Assembly: GCF_016861605.1 (NCBI RefSeq)
Contig: NZ_BOLM01000025.1
Coordinates: forward strand, 1-36,062
From: Levilactobacillus wangkuiensis
GTDB taxonomy: Bacteria > Bacillota > Bacilli > Lactobacillales > Lactobacillaceae
Length of the DNA: 36,062 nucleotides
Reading direction: 5' to 3'
Every line of letters begins with the position of its first letter. Within the stretch, counting starts at the first letter, position 1. The notes beneath the pieces were generated by a model. That model ran no database searches, was not told the DNA's origin, and saw only the letters and a list, made by a program, of their open reading frames with translations. Of the stretch, positions 1 to 8,207 are shown piece by piece. The position numbers were made by a program, and so were the translations under genes.

Positions 1-77
1 AAAAGTATAGGTCTCCATGGCCTATTTGTTTACCCTTAATGTCTTAAGGGGTGTTGCACTTCAATTTTAAATCGGGC
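1..77. repeat. Left copy of a 77-bp terminal inverted repeat, probably an insertion-sequence end
   Basis: These 77 bases are the exact reverse complement of the last 77 bases of the window, and identity stops abruptly at base 78. The inner end carries TGCACTTCAATTTTAAAT, which resembles IS30-type terminal repeats of lactobacilli; that assignment is from memory and not verified. No transposase reading frame is inside the window, so only the outermost part of the element could be present. The exact 77-base length could also be an assembly-graph overlap at a repeat. Confidence 0.75.
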
Positions 78-127
78 GTTTCTTAAACTTTGTTAAATCC
101 GTCTTAAAAAGGCCCGAAGCCCGGTCA

Positions 128-139
128 TTATGGTAAAAT
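128..139 (+). promoter_or_regulatory. Putative extended -10 promoter for the MMPL gene
   Basis: TTATGGTAAAAT contains a TGn-TAAAAT extended -10 box (TAAAAT at 134-139), about 65 bases ahead of the MMPL start. No good -35 box is visible. A similar TATGGTAGAAT sits ahead of ltaS at 11596-11606, which lends some support. Confidence 0.4.
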
Positions 140-205
140 TGAGTATGGATTACACCCTGCTTGCACGGCGGGAGATTGGATACATAGAGAGGACTCAGAC
201 TACTT

Positions 206-3022
206 ATGCAAGAACGGATCAGAAAGCTTCACCACAACCGAATTTTTGCACTCGTATTCTGGTTAATCGTGGTTTTTGCGGCCATTGTCACCTTGCCGAA
301 TGTCAATACCATTATTCAATATGATGGTCAACCACAATTGGCGAATACGAGTCAACCCGTTAAAGCAACCCAGATTCAAAATACTTGGGGGCGCAACTTA
401 AACGGGACGTACACCGTCAACGCGGTTTTCAACAACCCGGGCGGCGCGCTCACCAATAAGCAATTAGCAGCGGTCAACAAGACTGTCGCCAATTTGCAAA
501 AACGGTCAAGTTATTATGGGATTCAAAAGATCACCACGATGACTAACACGCCAACCAGCAAACCGCAACTGTATTCCAAGGATAAGTCGACCGAAGTTGT
601 TCAACTTGCGGTCAGCCACAACCAAGGAACGGTTCGTCAAATTACTAGCCAACTTACCAGTCAAATTTCTACGCTCGGCCTCAACACGTATGTGACCAGC
701 CCTGAAATCGTTAGTGACGCCGCGAACGAGCACATTTCGTCCTTCACGTTAATCGTGATTTTAATGACGTTACTGATTGCCTTAGTCGCCATGGGGATTT
801 TATTCGCATCCATCATCGCCCCAATCATTACGTTCCTAGCCATTTTAATCAGTTATATTTCAACGCTTAGTTTGGCGACTAACCTGGCTTATCACTGGAA
901 CTTCGCGTACTCCGAGTACACACCGATCTTCCTCTTACTGGGCATCAGCCTCTTCACGTTGCTGACCAGCTTCTGGTTCTTCCGGGAACTGCGCAACCAC
1001 GTGGATGATGGCATGGAAAGTCAAGAAGCCACTAGCAAAGTCATTCAGGACCTGGGTTACCGGATTCTCATCAGTACCCTGAGCCTGACCCTGGCCTTTG
1101 GTAGCCTCATGCTCTTTGACTTCTCCACTATTCGGGCGTACGGTCTCCTCGGGATTGGTTTTGCCATCACCGGGATCGCCAGCGTCACCTTGATTCCCGT
1201 CTTCGCCGGTATGCTGGGAACCAGCCTCTTCTGGCCAAAGAAGACGCGGCCAAAGCTCAAGGATCACAAGTTATGGCACAGCCTCGCCCGTTTCGGCCTC
1301 TGGCAGCCATGGATCGCCATTCTGGTCGTCATCTACTTGGTCGGTCCCTTTGCTTACAGCTACCGCAACCAACTCAACTATGATAATTCAACGGATATTC
1401 CAAATAACCAAGCCGTGCAGGGTGCTCGGGTCTTAAGTGCCCACTTTGGTCAAGGGAAAGCAACCCCATTGACCCTCTATGTTCAAACGAACAAGCGTCT
1501 TGATAACCAAAACCAACTCTTCCAGCTGGATAACTTAACGAAGAAGCTGCGGGCCCAACCGGGTGTCGCCAGCGTCACGTCCGTTACCCAACCAGGTGGT
1601 CAACCCATCACGCAGTACTACGCGTCAACCCAACTCAACTCGTTAACCAACGAATTGACTGGTGTGGTTGGTCAACTCGGGACTGTCCGCAACGATTTGA
1701 AATCAGATAGTGCCAACCTGAAACAGAAGACGTTGAAGGCTGAGATCAAACGCCTGCAACAACTCTCAACCCAAACCACTAGCTTGGTCAGCGACAGCAG
1801 CGCACTGCAAAGTTCCCTGCAAGCTGCCCAAAGCAAGTCCAGCGCAAGTAGCACCAGCAGCACGTCCAAGAAGGTTACCCGCTACATCAACCAATTGAAC
1901 GCTGTGAACTCGCAATTGAACTCAGCGATTGCCACTTTGAGCACGCTGTCCAGTGACGTCAGCACCACCAACACGGACGCCAGTGCCGCTCACTCAAACA
2001 TCAGTAACTACGCCGAAACCATCAAGGCCGTCAATACCAGCCTGAATGATTCGCGTAAGCAAGTCATCACCATGCAGAAGTCCTTGAACAAGATGTACCT
2101 GTACCTGAGTGGCCTGCAATCATCCGAAGCAGCCAAGGCGTTGTACCTGTCCCCTACCCAAATCTCTAGCGGTGACTTCCAACAATCCTTGACCAACTTC
2201 ACCGACGAAAAGGTCAAAGCCACTTACCTGACCATTACCTTGAAACACGCGCCAAACGCCAACGATACGGCTAAGACGTTGACCCAACTGAAACAGGTCG
2301 CTACCGCCCAATTACGCGGCACGATTATGGAAGGGTCCACGTTGACCTTCGCTGGCCAACCAGCCACGACCGCCACGATTCAAAACCAGTATCAACACGA
2401 CTTACCACGGGTCTTACTCCTGGTCTTCGGGATTACGTTATTACTCCTGATCATCTTCAGTCGGTCCATCCTGCAAGCCACTTACTGGTTCTTGACCTTC
2501 CTGGCCTCGACCGCTGCTAGTTACCAGTTGACCCATCTCTTAATGAAGTGGTTGACCGGCGACGGCGATTTCAACTGGCAAGTGCCACTGTTAGCCTTCG
2601 TGCCCGTCACCGTATTGGCCGTCGTCGAATTGACCCAGTTAGCCTTGAGCTACCGGTTAAACGACGCCCCACTGCTTGACTGGTTACTCCCAGGCATTAA
2701 CGAAGTTGGCCAAACCATGCGCCACTCCCTGTTCATCATCATTGCCGGGGTCTTAGGCCTGTTGGTCGCTGAATCACAAACGTTGACCGCTGTGACCTTG
2801 ATTACCATCTTAACGGCAATCATCTTCAACCTGACGCTGCCAATCATGGCATCCTCCTTCGGGAAGTTGTCCGTGATCATCCCAGCGCAGAAGCCACATG
2901 AGTTCCACGCGCCACACCGCAAGAAGCGGCAAAAGCGGGCGGACCGGCCAATGAAGTCGGCCAAGTCTAGCAAGGCAGCTGCCAAGCCAACGACGACGCC
3001 TGACGATTCGAAGAAAGATTAA
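206..3022 (+). CDS. MMPL/RND-family membrane transporter-like protein
   Basis: This 938-residue protein has the architecture of the MMPL branch of the RND superfamily: one helix near residues 13-31, an extracellular domain to about 178, a bundle of helices at about 178-385, a second extracellular domain, and a second bundle at about 733-885. The second extracellular domain contains a long Gln/Ser/Thr-rich coiled-coil stretch at about residues 475-650. The last 40 residues are a Lys/Arg-rich cytoplasmic tail. Members move lipids, cell-wall precursors or toxic compounds using the proton gradient; the substrate here cannot be read from the sequence. The start is supported by AGAGAGGA about a dozen bases upstream. 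A strong terminator follows immediately, so the gene appears monocistronic. Confidence 0.85.
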   Translation: MQERIRKLHHNRIFALVFWLIVVFAAIVTLPNVNTIIQYDGQPQLANTSQPVKATQIQNTWGRNLNGTYTVNAVFNNPGGALTNKQLAAVNKTVANLQKRSSYYGIQKITTMTNTPTSKPQLYSKDKSTEVVQLAVSHNQGTVRQITSQLTSQISTLGLNTYVTSPEIVSDAANEHISSFTLIVILMTLLIALVAMGILFASIIAPIITFLAILISYISTLSLATNLAYHWNFAYSEYTPIFLLLGISLFTLLTSFWFFRELRNHVDDGMESQEATSKVIQDLGYRILISTLSLTLAFGSLMLFDFSTIRAYGLLGIGFAITGIASVTLIPVFAGMLGTSLFWPKKTRPKLKDHKLWHSLARFGLWQPWIAILVVIYLVGPFAYSYRNQLNYDNSTDIPNNQAVQGARVLSAHFGQGKATPLTLYVQTNKRLDNQNQLFQLDNLTKKLRAQPGVASVTSVTQPGGQPITQYYASTQLNSLTNELTGVVGQLGTVRNDLKSDSANLKQKTLKAEIKRLQQLSTQTTSLVSDSSALQSSLQAAQSKSSASSTSSTSKKVTRYINQLNAVNSQLNSAIATLSTLSSDVSTTNTDASAAHSNISNYAETIKAVNTSLNDSRKQVITMQKSLNKMYLYLSGLQSSEAAKALYLSPTQISSGDFQQSLTNFTDEKVKATYLTITLKHAPNANDTAKTLTQLKQVATAQLRGTIMEGSTLTFAGQPATTATIQNQYQHDLPRVLLLVFGITLLLLIIFSRSILQATYWFLTFLASTAASYQLTHLLMKWLTGDGDFNWQVPLLAFVPVTVLAVVELTQLALSYRLNDAPLLDWLLPGINEVGQTMRHSLFIIIAGVLGLLVAESQTLTAVTLITILTAIIFNLTLPIMASSFGKLSVIIPAQKPHEFHAPHRKKRQKRADRPMKSAKSSKAAAKPTTTPDDSKKD

Positions 3023-3035
3023 CTAGATACATGAA

Positions 3036-3070
3036 AGCCACCGGCCCCCTAACAGGTCGGTGGCTTTTTT
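3036..3070 (+). terminator. Rho-independent terminator of the MMPL gene
   Basis: AGCCACCG at 3036-3043 pairs perfectly with CGGTGGCT at 3058-3065, followed by a run of six T. It sits 13 bases after the MMPL stop codon. Confidence 0.9.
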
Positions 3071-3089
3071 GGTTGGTATGTCATCATTC

Positions 3090-3272
3090 GCCTGCGGCTG
3101 CCAGAGATTCCGGCGTCTGTGGGGACCGCCTGCGGCCTGAGAAGCGGTCCTCCGGCTCGGTTTGAAGCCCGGCAACCCACCGGTCTCCAAACACGTCCCA
3201 CGCTGTAAGCTGAGGAAACACTCAGCTAACACCGTCGACACAGCTACCTCCATCTCTGTCCTCCTCCGGCTA
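3090..3272 (-). repeat. Structured intergenic element E1 (core subtype)
   Basis: Read on the minus strand, this is a core-type copy. The outer arms start GCCGGAGG and end GCCGCAGGC and enclose a stem CAGAGAT/ATCTCTG. Inside come GCTGTGTCG, a hairpin with the TTAG/CTTA T.T mismatch (GTTAGCTGAG against CTCAGCTTAC), a second hairpin GTTTGGAG/CTTCAAAC with a bulged A, and a third hairpin containing GGACCGCTTCTCAGG. CCCCACAG closes the core by pairing with CTGTG. The element lies between two plus-strand genes, after the MMPL terminator. Confidence 0.85.
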
Positions 3273-3397
3273 ACGTGGTATCCCAACCAGTATTTAGAGT
3301 GTTCATACCGCCCCTATTGCCCAGTCTGCATTCTCCACGCGAAATGTATGTGCCATCTGCTGTTTTTCAACCAATTTCTAAAACTAAGTGACTTTAT

Positions 3398-3426
3398 TTG
3401 ATTTTTGTAACTTATTCACCTATACT
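3398..3426 (+). promoter_or_regulatory. Promoter of the short-chain dehydrogenase gene
   Basis: TTGATT (3398-3403) and TATACT (3421-3426) are separated by exactly 17 bases. Transcription would start near 3433, so the first in-frame ATG at 3398 cannot be the translational start. The ATG at 3464 fits. Confidence 0.65.
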
Positions 3427-3463
3427 CGTCTTACAAAATAAAACGAATAAGGTTGGCAAAAAT

Positions 3464-4267
3464 ATGAAATTAACAAACAACACAATCATGATTACTGGCG
3501 GCACCTCTGGGATTGGCTTGGCCTTTGCGCTCCGGCTCTTGGACATGGGCAATCGCGTCATCGTTGTCGGGCGGAACCAAACCAAAATTGATAACGTGCT
3601 CTCCTTACACCCTGGGCTAGAAGCCATTCAGGCCGATATTAGTCAGACCACCGATGTAACGGCGCTAACGAATCAGCTTGAACGGGATTACCCGGATTTA
3701 AATCTGATTATCAACTCCGCCGGTATTATGCGGCAGTACGACTTGTTTGACCCAGAAATTGCTTTAAGCGACCTCACGTCCGAGGTCACGACTAATTTGA
3801 ACGGGATTATCTACGTGACGAAATCATTACTCCCCCTGCTTAGTCGGCAAAATGAGGCCATGATCGTCAACATCAGTTCCCTGCTATCCCTGGTGTCCGC
3901 GGCCGACTCGCCCATCTACTCCGCGACCAAGGCGGGGATTCACATGTACACGGACGCCCTGCGCGAACAGGTCAAGGCCAACCACGTCAACATCCACATC
4001 GTTGAGCTCCTGCCACCCCTGGTGACGGGCACGAACCTAACCCAGCAATACGACAAGACCTTCCTGGATAAATTCGCCAGCTCCACCACCACACAATTGG
4101 TCAACGCGGGTATCAAGGGCATGCAGAAAAACAAGCCGCAAATCGATGCCGGTTTCACCAAATTCATGCGCCTGTCGATGCACCTGGTCCCCCGGCAAGT
4201 GACCCACATCTGGGGCCAACAAACCATGACCGCCTTCTTGAAGAAACACAAACTGCTACACGCTTAA
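3464..4267 (+). CDS. Short-chain dehydrogenase/reductase (DltE-like SDR)
   Basis: This 267-residue classical SDR has the nucleotide-binding motif TGGTSGIG at residues 11-18, NSAG at 84-87, the catalytic Ser at about 139, and the YSATK pair Tyr152/Lys156. It should be a soluble NAD(P)-dependent oxidoreductase; the substrate is unknown. The overall sequence recalls the SDRs annotated DltE in Bacillus and lactobacilli, but no dlt genes are nearby. I chose the ATG at 3464 over an upstream in-frame ATG at 3398 because the latter is inside the -35 box, and AAGGTTGG precedes 3464. A long hairpin terminator follows. Confidence 0.88.
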   Translation: MKLTNNTIMITGGTSGIGLAFALRLLDMGNRVIVVGRNQTKIDNVLSLHPGLEAIQADISQTTDVTALTNQLERDYPDLNLIINSAGIMRQYDLFDPEIALSDLTSEVTTNLNGIIYVTKSLLPLLSRQNEAMIVNISSLLSLVSAADSPIYSATKAGIHMYTDALREQVKANHVNIHIVELLPPLVTGTNLTQQYDKTFLDKFASSTTTQLVNAGIKGMQKNKPQIDAGFTKFMRLSMHLVPRQVTHIWGQQTMTAFLKKHKLLHA

Positions 4268-4273
4268 TATGAA

Positions 4274-4325
4274 AATAGTCCGTTCGACAACTACCAAAAA
4301 TGGTTGTCGAACGGACTATTTATTT
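4274..4325 (+). terminator. Terminator-like long hairpin after the SDR gene
   Basis: AATAGTCCGTTCGACAAC (4274-4291) pairs over 18 bases without mismatch with 4303-4320, followed by a modest T-rich stretch. It starts six bases after the SDR stop. Confidence 0.75.
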
Positions 4326-4373
4326 GCTTAAATCAATTCACTACCACCAAGCTTAAACGCCCACCGCCAATCG

Positions 4374-4563
4374 TGAGCCGGAGGCAGCTGGGTACAGAGC
4401 GACCTGTGTCGATGGTGTTAGACCGGGCGCTTTTTCCCGGACTTACACCATGGGACGTGTTTGGAGACGGTGCCTTCCCGGTTTCAAACCGAGCTGGCGG
4501 ACCGCCCCTCAGGCCGCAAGCGTTCCCCACAGGTGGCGGCGTACCCAGAGGCCGCAGGCGTCA
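4374..4563 (+). repeat. Structured intergenic element E2 (core subtype)
   Basis: This is a well-preserved plus-strand copy. The arms are TGAGCC-GGA-GGC and GCC-GCA-GGC, with the stem CTGGGTAC/GTACCCAG. The closing helix is CCTGTG (4403-4408) with CACAGG (4528-4533). The hairpin at 4412-4451 pairs ATGGTGTTAG with CTTACACCAT around a T.T mismatch. The second hairpin pairs GTTTGGAG with TTTCAAAC. The third is GCGG-A-CC-GCCCCTCA-GG-CCGC, with the bulged A. It lies between the convergent SDR and exporter genes. Confidence 0.88.
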
Positions 4564-4587
4564 TGGTTTAACCAATCCAACAGCCGT

Positions 4588-6024
4588 TTAAGCTTTGGCG
4601 GGACGGTGGAAGAGACGAACGCCGGTGATGACCGTTGCCACCAAACAAATGGCCAGTGAGACCATGAAGGCGACCCGCATCCCGTCGATGAAGATTTCCG
4701 GATGGGCCGGCAAGTAAGCCGTGACGTGGTGCCCGGCGTAGTGGCCCATCGCTGAGAACAGCACGGTCGTGGCAATGGAAATCCCGATAATCATGCCGAG
4801 TTCCCGCGCTAGGGCGTTGATGCCCCCGGCGATGCCCAGGTTTTGCACCGGCACGGAACTCATGACGATTGAGTTGTTGGGCGACATGAAGATCCCGTTA
4901 CCCAGCCCCACCAGGCCGATGAAGAACATGAAGATCCATAGCGGCGTCTGGAGAGTCGCCAGCATGTACCCGACCTGACTGATGGAAATCAGAACCAACC
5001 CGATAAACGTCAACAGCTCGGGGCCAATTTTATCCGAAACAGCCCCGGCAATTGGCGCGACGACGACCTGCACGATGGGGAACGTCATCAGCGCGTACCC
5101 TGCGTAGTTGGCGGCCAGTCCTCGGGCATTTTCCAGGTAGAACGGTGAAATCACGTTGAAGAAGAAGTTGGCCACGAAGATGAGAAAGGCACAGAGGATA
5201 CTGATGCTGAAACGCTTATTGGTAAATAATTTCAAGGCCAGAATCGGGTCGGCTACCCGCAGTTCGAGGCGGACAAAGAACACGATGGCCACGATGGCGA
5301 CCACGAACAGGCCGAGAATCAGTGGCTGAGCGAAGCCAATCTCCTGGCCAATAAATACGCCAGCAAACAGGCTGACCATGATGAAGGCGAATAGGCTCCC
5401 ACCCGCCTTATCGATGGGCGTGTGGGTCACGGTCACGTCCTTGGGGAGGATGCGTTGGCCGATAAACCAGGCGATGATGCCAACTGGCACGTTGATCCAG
5501 AAGATGTAGCCCCAGTGGAGGTGCGCCAGAATCAGGCCACCGATGCCGGGCCCCGCAATACTGCCCAGCGCGACGAACGAGCCAATCATCCCGAGTGCCC
5601 GGCCCCGTTCACTGAACGGGAAGACTTCGGTGATGATGCCGTTGTTGGTCGCCATGGTCATGGCCGCACCAATCGCTTGAATCGCGCGGGCCACCAGTAG
5701 AAAGGTCAGCCCGGCACTGAAGCCACACAACAGTGACCCCAGGATAAATAGGACGGAACCCATTTTAAAGATGCGAATCTTGCCCCGTGTGTCGCCAAGC
5801 TTGCCAAAGATCAGTAGGAGCGCACAGATGACAATCAGATAGATGGACACCACCCACTCCGCCTGGTTCATCGGGATGTGGAGGTCCTTGCTCACGACGG
5901 GTAAGGCAATGTTAACGATACTGCCGTCCAGCGTCGACATAAAGGTAAAGAGGCAGACCGCGACGAGAATCCACCAGCGGTGTGCTTGAATCTGCGGGTC
6001 GTCCGCAAAGTTTTTCGGTTGCAT
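4588..6024 (-). CDS. DHA2-family MFS drug exporter (EmrB/QacA-like, 14 helices)
   Basis: The protein (478 residues from the chosen start) is a Major Facilitator of the 14-helix DHA2 type. Motifs visible near the N terminus include LDGSIVNIALP in helix 1, GKLGDTRGKIRIF (motif A) after helix 2, and RAIQAIGAAM in helix 4; the antiporter motif is recognisable as GSIAGPGIGG in helix 5. Such pumps expel drugs, dyes or bile salts with protons. It is transcribed just after a PadR-type regulator and its first possible ATG (6030) overlaps that gene's stop. AAGGGAG lies only two bases before 6030 but seven before the ATG at 6024, so 6024 is the likelier start. The regulator-pump pair implies substrate-inducible expression. 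Confidence 0.88.
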   Translation of the reverse strand: MQPKNFADDPQIQAHRWWILVAVCLFTFMSTLDGSIVNIALPVVSKDLHIPMNQAEWVVSIYLIVICALLLIFGKLGDTRGKIRIFKMGSVLFILGSLLCGFSAGLTFLLVARAIQAIGAAMTMATNNGIITEVFPFSERGRALGMIGSFVALGSIAGPGIGGLILAHLHWGYIFWINVPVGIIAWFIGQRILPKDVTVTHTPIDKAGGSLFAFIMVSLFAGVFIGQEIGFAQPLILGLFVVAIVAIVFFVRLELRVADPILALKLFTNKRFSISILCAFLIFVANFFFNVISPFYLENARGLAANYAGYALMTFPIVQVVVAPIAGAVSDKIGPELLTFIGLVLISISQVGYMLATLQTPLWIFMFFIGLVGLGNGIFMSPNNSIVMSSVPVQNLGIAGGINALARELGMIIGISIATTVLFSAMGHYAGHHVTAYLPAHPEIFIDGMRVAFMVSLAICLVATVITGVRLFHRPAKA

Positions 6025-6026
6025 GT

Positions 6027-6563
6027 TCATTCTCCCTTATCTAAACGCGCGAGTCGGGCGGCAATCCAGTTGGCCTGGGCCTGAGCGCGTGCTTTTTGTA
6101 GCTGATTGACCTGGCGTGCATCGACCACGTCGGTCGGGACCATTCGCGGTCGCGTCGTCAGATAGTCGTCTATGTCTCGCAGGTTATCTAATTGAAACTG
6201 CGTGAAGCTTTGGAAATCCTGTAACACGGTCCGCTGGTCGGTCACGCTTAATAAATGTAAAAAATTGCACTTGATTTGAAAGACCAGCTGGGACTGCTTG
6301 TTGACGGTCACCGGTGCCAGGATCAACGTTTGAAAATGGCTGCGGCCCTGCGAGGTGAGGGTCGCCACTTTCTTGGGCCGCTGACTGGTTTCAACCGTGG
6401 TCAGGGTGATGTCCCCCGCCTGGCTGAGCCGCTCGAGTAAGGGATACAGGACGCCATAGCTGACGGTCTGTTCCTGCCCCACCACCGACTTGAGCGCCTG
6501 GCGTAGTTGATACCCCGCCATCTCTTGGTCCATGAGTTGGCCGAGCACAAATAATTCGTACAA
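6027..6563 (-). CDS. PadR-family transcriptional regulator
   Basis: The N-terminal winged helix-turn-helix (YELFVLGQLMD...GYQLRQAL...VSYGVLYPLLERLSQAGDI) is typical of PadR repressors, followed by a helical C-terminal dimerisation region; about 178 residues. An ATG at 6614 is in frame, but a good promoter (TTGAAT, 17 bases, TATACT) overlaps it. The first credible start downstream of that promoter is a TTG at 6563, with AAAGGAAG eight bases ahead. I therefore call 6563. It overlaps the exporter start and very probably represses the operon until a toxic substrate binds. Confidence 0.8.
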   Translation of the reverse strand: MYELFVLGQLMDQEMAGYQLRQALKSVVGQEQTVSYGVLYPLLERLSQAGDITLTTVETSQRPKKVATLTSQGRSHFQTLILAPVTVNKQSQLVFQIKCNFLHLLSVTDQRTVLQDFQSFTQFQLDNLRDIDDYLTTRPRMVPTDVVDARQVNQLQKARAQAQANWIAARLARLDKGE

Positions 6564-6589
6564 ACTAGTCGCTTCCTTTCCGCTGACTA

Positions 6590-6618
6590 AGTATAGTATA
6601 TCTGACCGATACATTCAA
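6590..6618 (-). promoter_or_regulatory. Promoter of the padR-exporter operon
   Basis: On the minus strand TTGAAT (6613-6618) and TATACT (6590-6595) are separated by 17 bases. The -10 box sits in ATATACTATACT, a short repeat that could also be part of an operator. This promoter fixes the regulator start at the TTG codon at 6563. Confidence 0.75.
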
Positions 6619-6660
6619 CGGTGATTTGTGACAAACCTGTCACAACCTGCTTAACCACCT

Positions 6661-6691
6661 AAAAAGGCCCAAGGCAATCCGCCCTGGACCT
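6661..6691 (-). terminator. Terminator of the MerR-type regulator gene
   Basis: On the minus strand AGGTCCAGGG pairs with CCTTGGGCCT (ten pairs including G.T wobbles), followed by five T. It lies 29 bases after the regulator stop and separates it from the padR promoter. Confidence 0.75.
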
Positions 6692-6719
6692 GCTTCCTGT
6701 AACAAAGTTGTGACACTAC

Positions 6720-7193
6720 CTACTCGGCTTCGGCTCGCGTCATCTGCTGGGCCTCCGCGTTCGGTAAGAGCTTGTAAGTGATGGGTCCATCACCATCCGG
6801 CACTAGGGCCATCAGCGTTTGTTCGGCATCAAAGGCGCCGAGATTAATGGCCAGTTGGTCATCGACCTTGGCAAACCCCTGTAGCCCGCTTGAAATGAAA
6901 TGGTGAATGTACGCCATTCGGTTCTGGCGGGCATCAGCCTTCTGGGCCGCCGCCGCTAGTGTGAACCCCTCGTCCATGAAATACTTGATCAGTGACACCT
7001 TAATGAAGGTCTTAAACGTGTAGACCCGGGCCTGCTGGCCATCCGTGCGCTCCTGTGAGCTGATCAATTCCTTCTTCTCCCAGTACCGGAGCTGCCGGGC
7101 AGAAACGTCCGTCATTGAAGCCAACTCCCCGATACGGAAAACTAACCGACGAACATCAAAGAAATGCCGGGCTTCGTTCGTAAATTGTGCCAT
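6720..7193 (-). CDS. MerR-family transcriptional regulator
   Basis: This 157-residue protein has an N-terminal MerR winged helix (FRIGELASMTDVSARQLRYWEKKELI, about residues 19-44). A helical region and a short C-terminal tail follow, with no obvious metal-binding cysteines. MerR proteins bind inverted repeats in their own or neighbouring promoters; the effector is not readable here. AGGAGAAGG lies just ahead of the ATG. It is divergent from the NlpC/P60 gene, with about 210 bases between them, and could control either side. Confidence 0.82.
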   Translation of the reverse strand: MAQFTNEARHFFDVRRLVFRIGELASMTDVSARQLRYWEKKELISSQERTDGQQARVYTFKTFIKVSLIKYFMDEGFTLAAAAQKADARQNRMAYIHHFISSGLQGFAKVDDQLAINLGAFDAEQTLMALVPDGDGPITYKLLPNAEAQQMTRAEAE

Positions 7194-7221
7194 GTGTCCT
7201 TCTCCTCCCCTTGACGCTTAT

Positions 7222-7257
7222 GTAAACTAAGTTACCAATTATGTTAGATAATAGCAA
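7222..7257 (-). promoter_or_regulatory. Putative promoter and small inverted repeat ahead of the MerR gene
   Basis: On the minus strand TTGCTA (7252-7257) and TAACTT (7229-7234) are 17 bases apart. The -10 region overlaps GTAAACTAAGTTAC (7222-7235), whose ends GTAA/TTAC are inverted; this could be an autoregulatory site. Confidence 0.4.
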
Positions 7258-7401
7258 ATTCCGCACCCCAATTACAACTTTCTGGTTAAAAGTAATGTTT
7301 TGTTTAAGACATTTAACAGCCCTGCAACTGGCTTGTTACATGTTTGTCATATTACATTGGTATCCTTGTACTTGTAAAATTCATGAGGGGTGTTTATTAG
7401 G

Positions 7402-7911
7402 ATGAAGAAATTTATTAAAACAATTGCAGCAAGCGCATTGGTTTTCGTTGGATTCTTTGCTTTTAACGCCGGTTCCACGACGTCCGCTTCAGCCGCTACT
7501 AAGAGCGACTTCACTTCTATCTACAAGGTTGCCAAGGCTCACTTAGGTGCTAGTTACGTTTACGGTGCCACTGGCCCAACTGCCTTTGATTGCTCTGGTT
7601 TCACCGGTTACATTTACAAGAAGGGTGCTAGTGTGACATTGCCACGGACTGCACAAGCCCAATACAATGCTTACAAGCACGTCAGCTACAAGAACATCAA
7701 GAAGGGTGATTTGGTCTTCTTTGGTGGTAGTGCCTACTCTATCTCCCACGTTGGGATGTACATTGGTAAAGGTAAGATGATCGATGCCCAAAACCGCGGT
7801 GTCGTTCGCGAAGCCGTTCATGCTCCATGGTGGCACGCTGTTGGTTACGCTCGAGTAACGACTGCTGATAACAGCAACAACGCTACTTCTAGTGCAACTG
7901 ATGCTGATTAA
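7402..7911 (+). CDS. Secreted NlpC/P60-family peptidoglycan endopeptidase
   Basis: The protein is 169 residues with a signal peptide (KKFIKT, a hydrophobic core, and likely cleavage after SASA near residue 31). An NlpC/P60 domain follows with catalytic Cys64 in FDCSGF and His116 in ISHVGMYIG. The third polar residue is probably Gln130 or Asn131. It should cleave peptide stems of the cell wall during growth or separation. There is no LysM, SH3 or anchoring region, so it is a compact soluble enzyme. A GTG at 7390 is in frame, but GAGGGG ahead of the ATG at 7402 and the signal peptide's shape favour 7402. A strong terminator follows. Confidence 0.88.
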   Translation: MKKFIKTIAASALVFVGFFAFNAGSTTSASAATKSDFTSIYKVAKAHLGASYVYGATGPTAFDCSGFTGYIYKKGASVTLPRTAQAQYNAYKHVSYKNIKKGDLVFFGGSAYSISHVGMYIGKGKMIDAQNRGVVREAVHAPWWHAVGYARVTTADNSNNATSSATDAD

Positions 7912-7970
7912 TTTCTAAAACCTAACGTTCAGTAATCTCCTCATGAATTCAACTGAACGAATTAAATTCG

Positions 7971-8014
7971 ACACGTTACGCGTTGGCAATTGGCCGGCGG
8001 TAACGTGTTTTTTT
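7971..8014 (+). terminator. Terminator of the NlpC/P60 gene
   Basis: ACACGTTAC (7971-7979) pairs with GTAACGTGT (8000-8008), followed by a run of seven T. Confidence 0.9.
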
Positions 8015-8153
8015 GTTTAATGATTTGAACGATTGAACCATGTTACTGAAAACTTTGAAAACACTTCCCTGTTTAGTTTGGCTCAAAGCAGACCACACCT
8101 AAGATTTATATGCACTCTGATTATTATTTACGGTAATCTTCAATGTTATATTG

Positions 8154-8159
8154 TATAAT
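8154..8159 (+). promoter_or_regulatory. -10 box ahead of the UDG-like gene
   Basis: A perfect TATAAT lies about 50 bases before the chosen start at 8208. No clear -35 box sits at the usual distance. The ATG at 8151 overlaps this box and is therefore unlikely to be used. Confidence 0.5.
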
Positions 8160-8207
8160 AGCATTAGCACAAACTTACAAATACACAAATTCAGGAGGTA
8201 TCTCACT

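Noticed and set aside
206-3022. Antisense open frames within the MMPL gene and other large genes
   Set aside because: They lie in codon-position shadows of strong coding regions and lack start signals or known domains.
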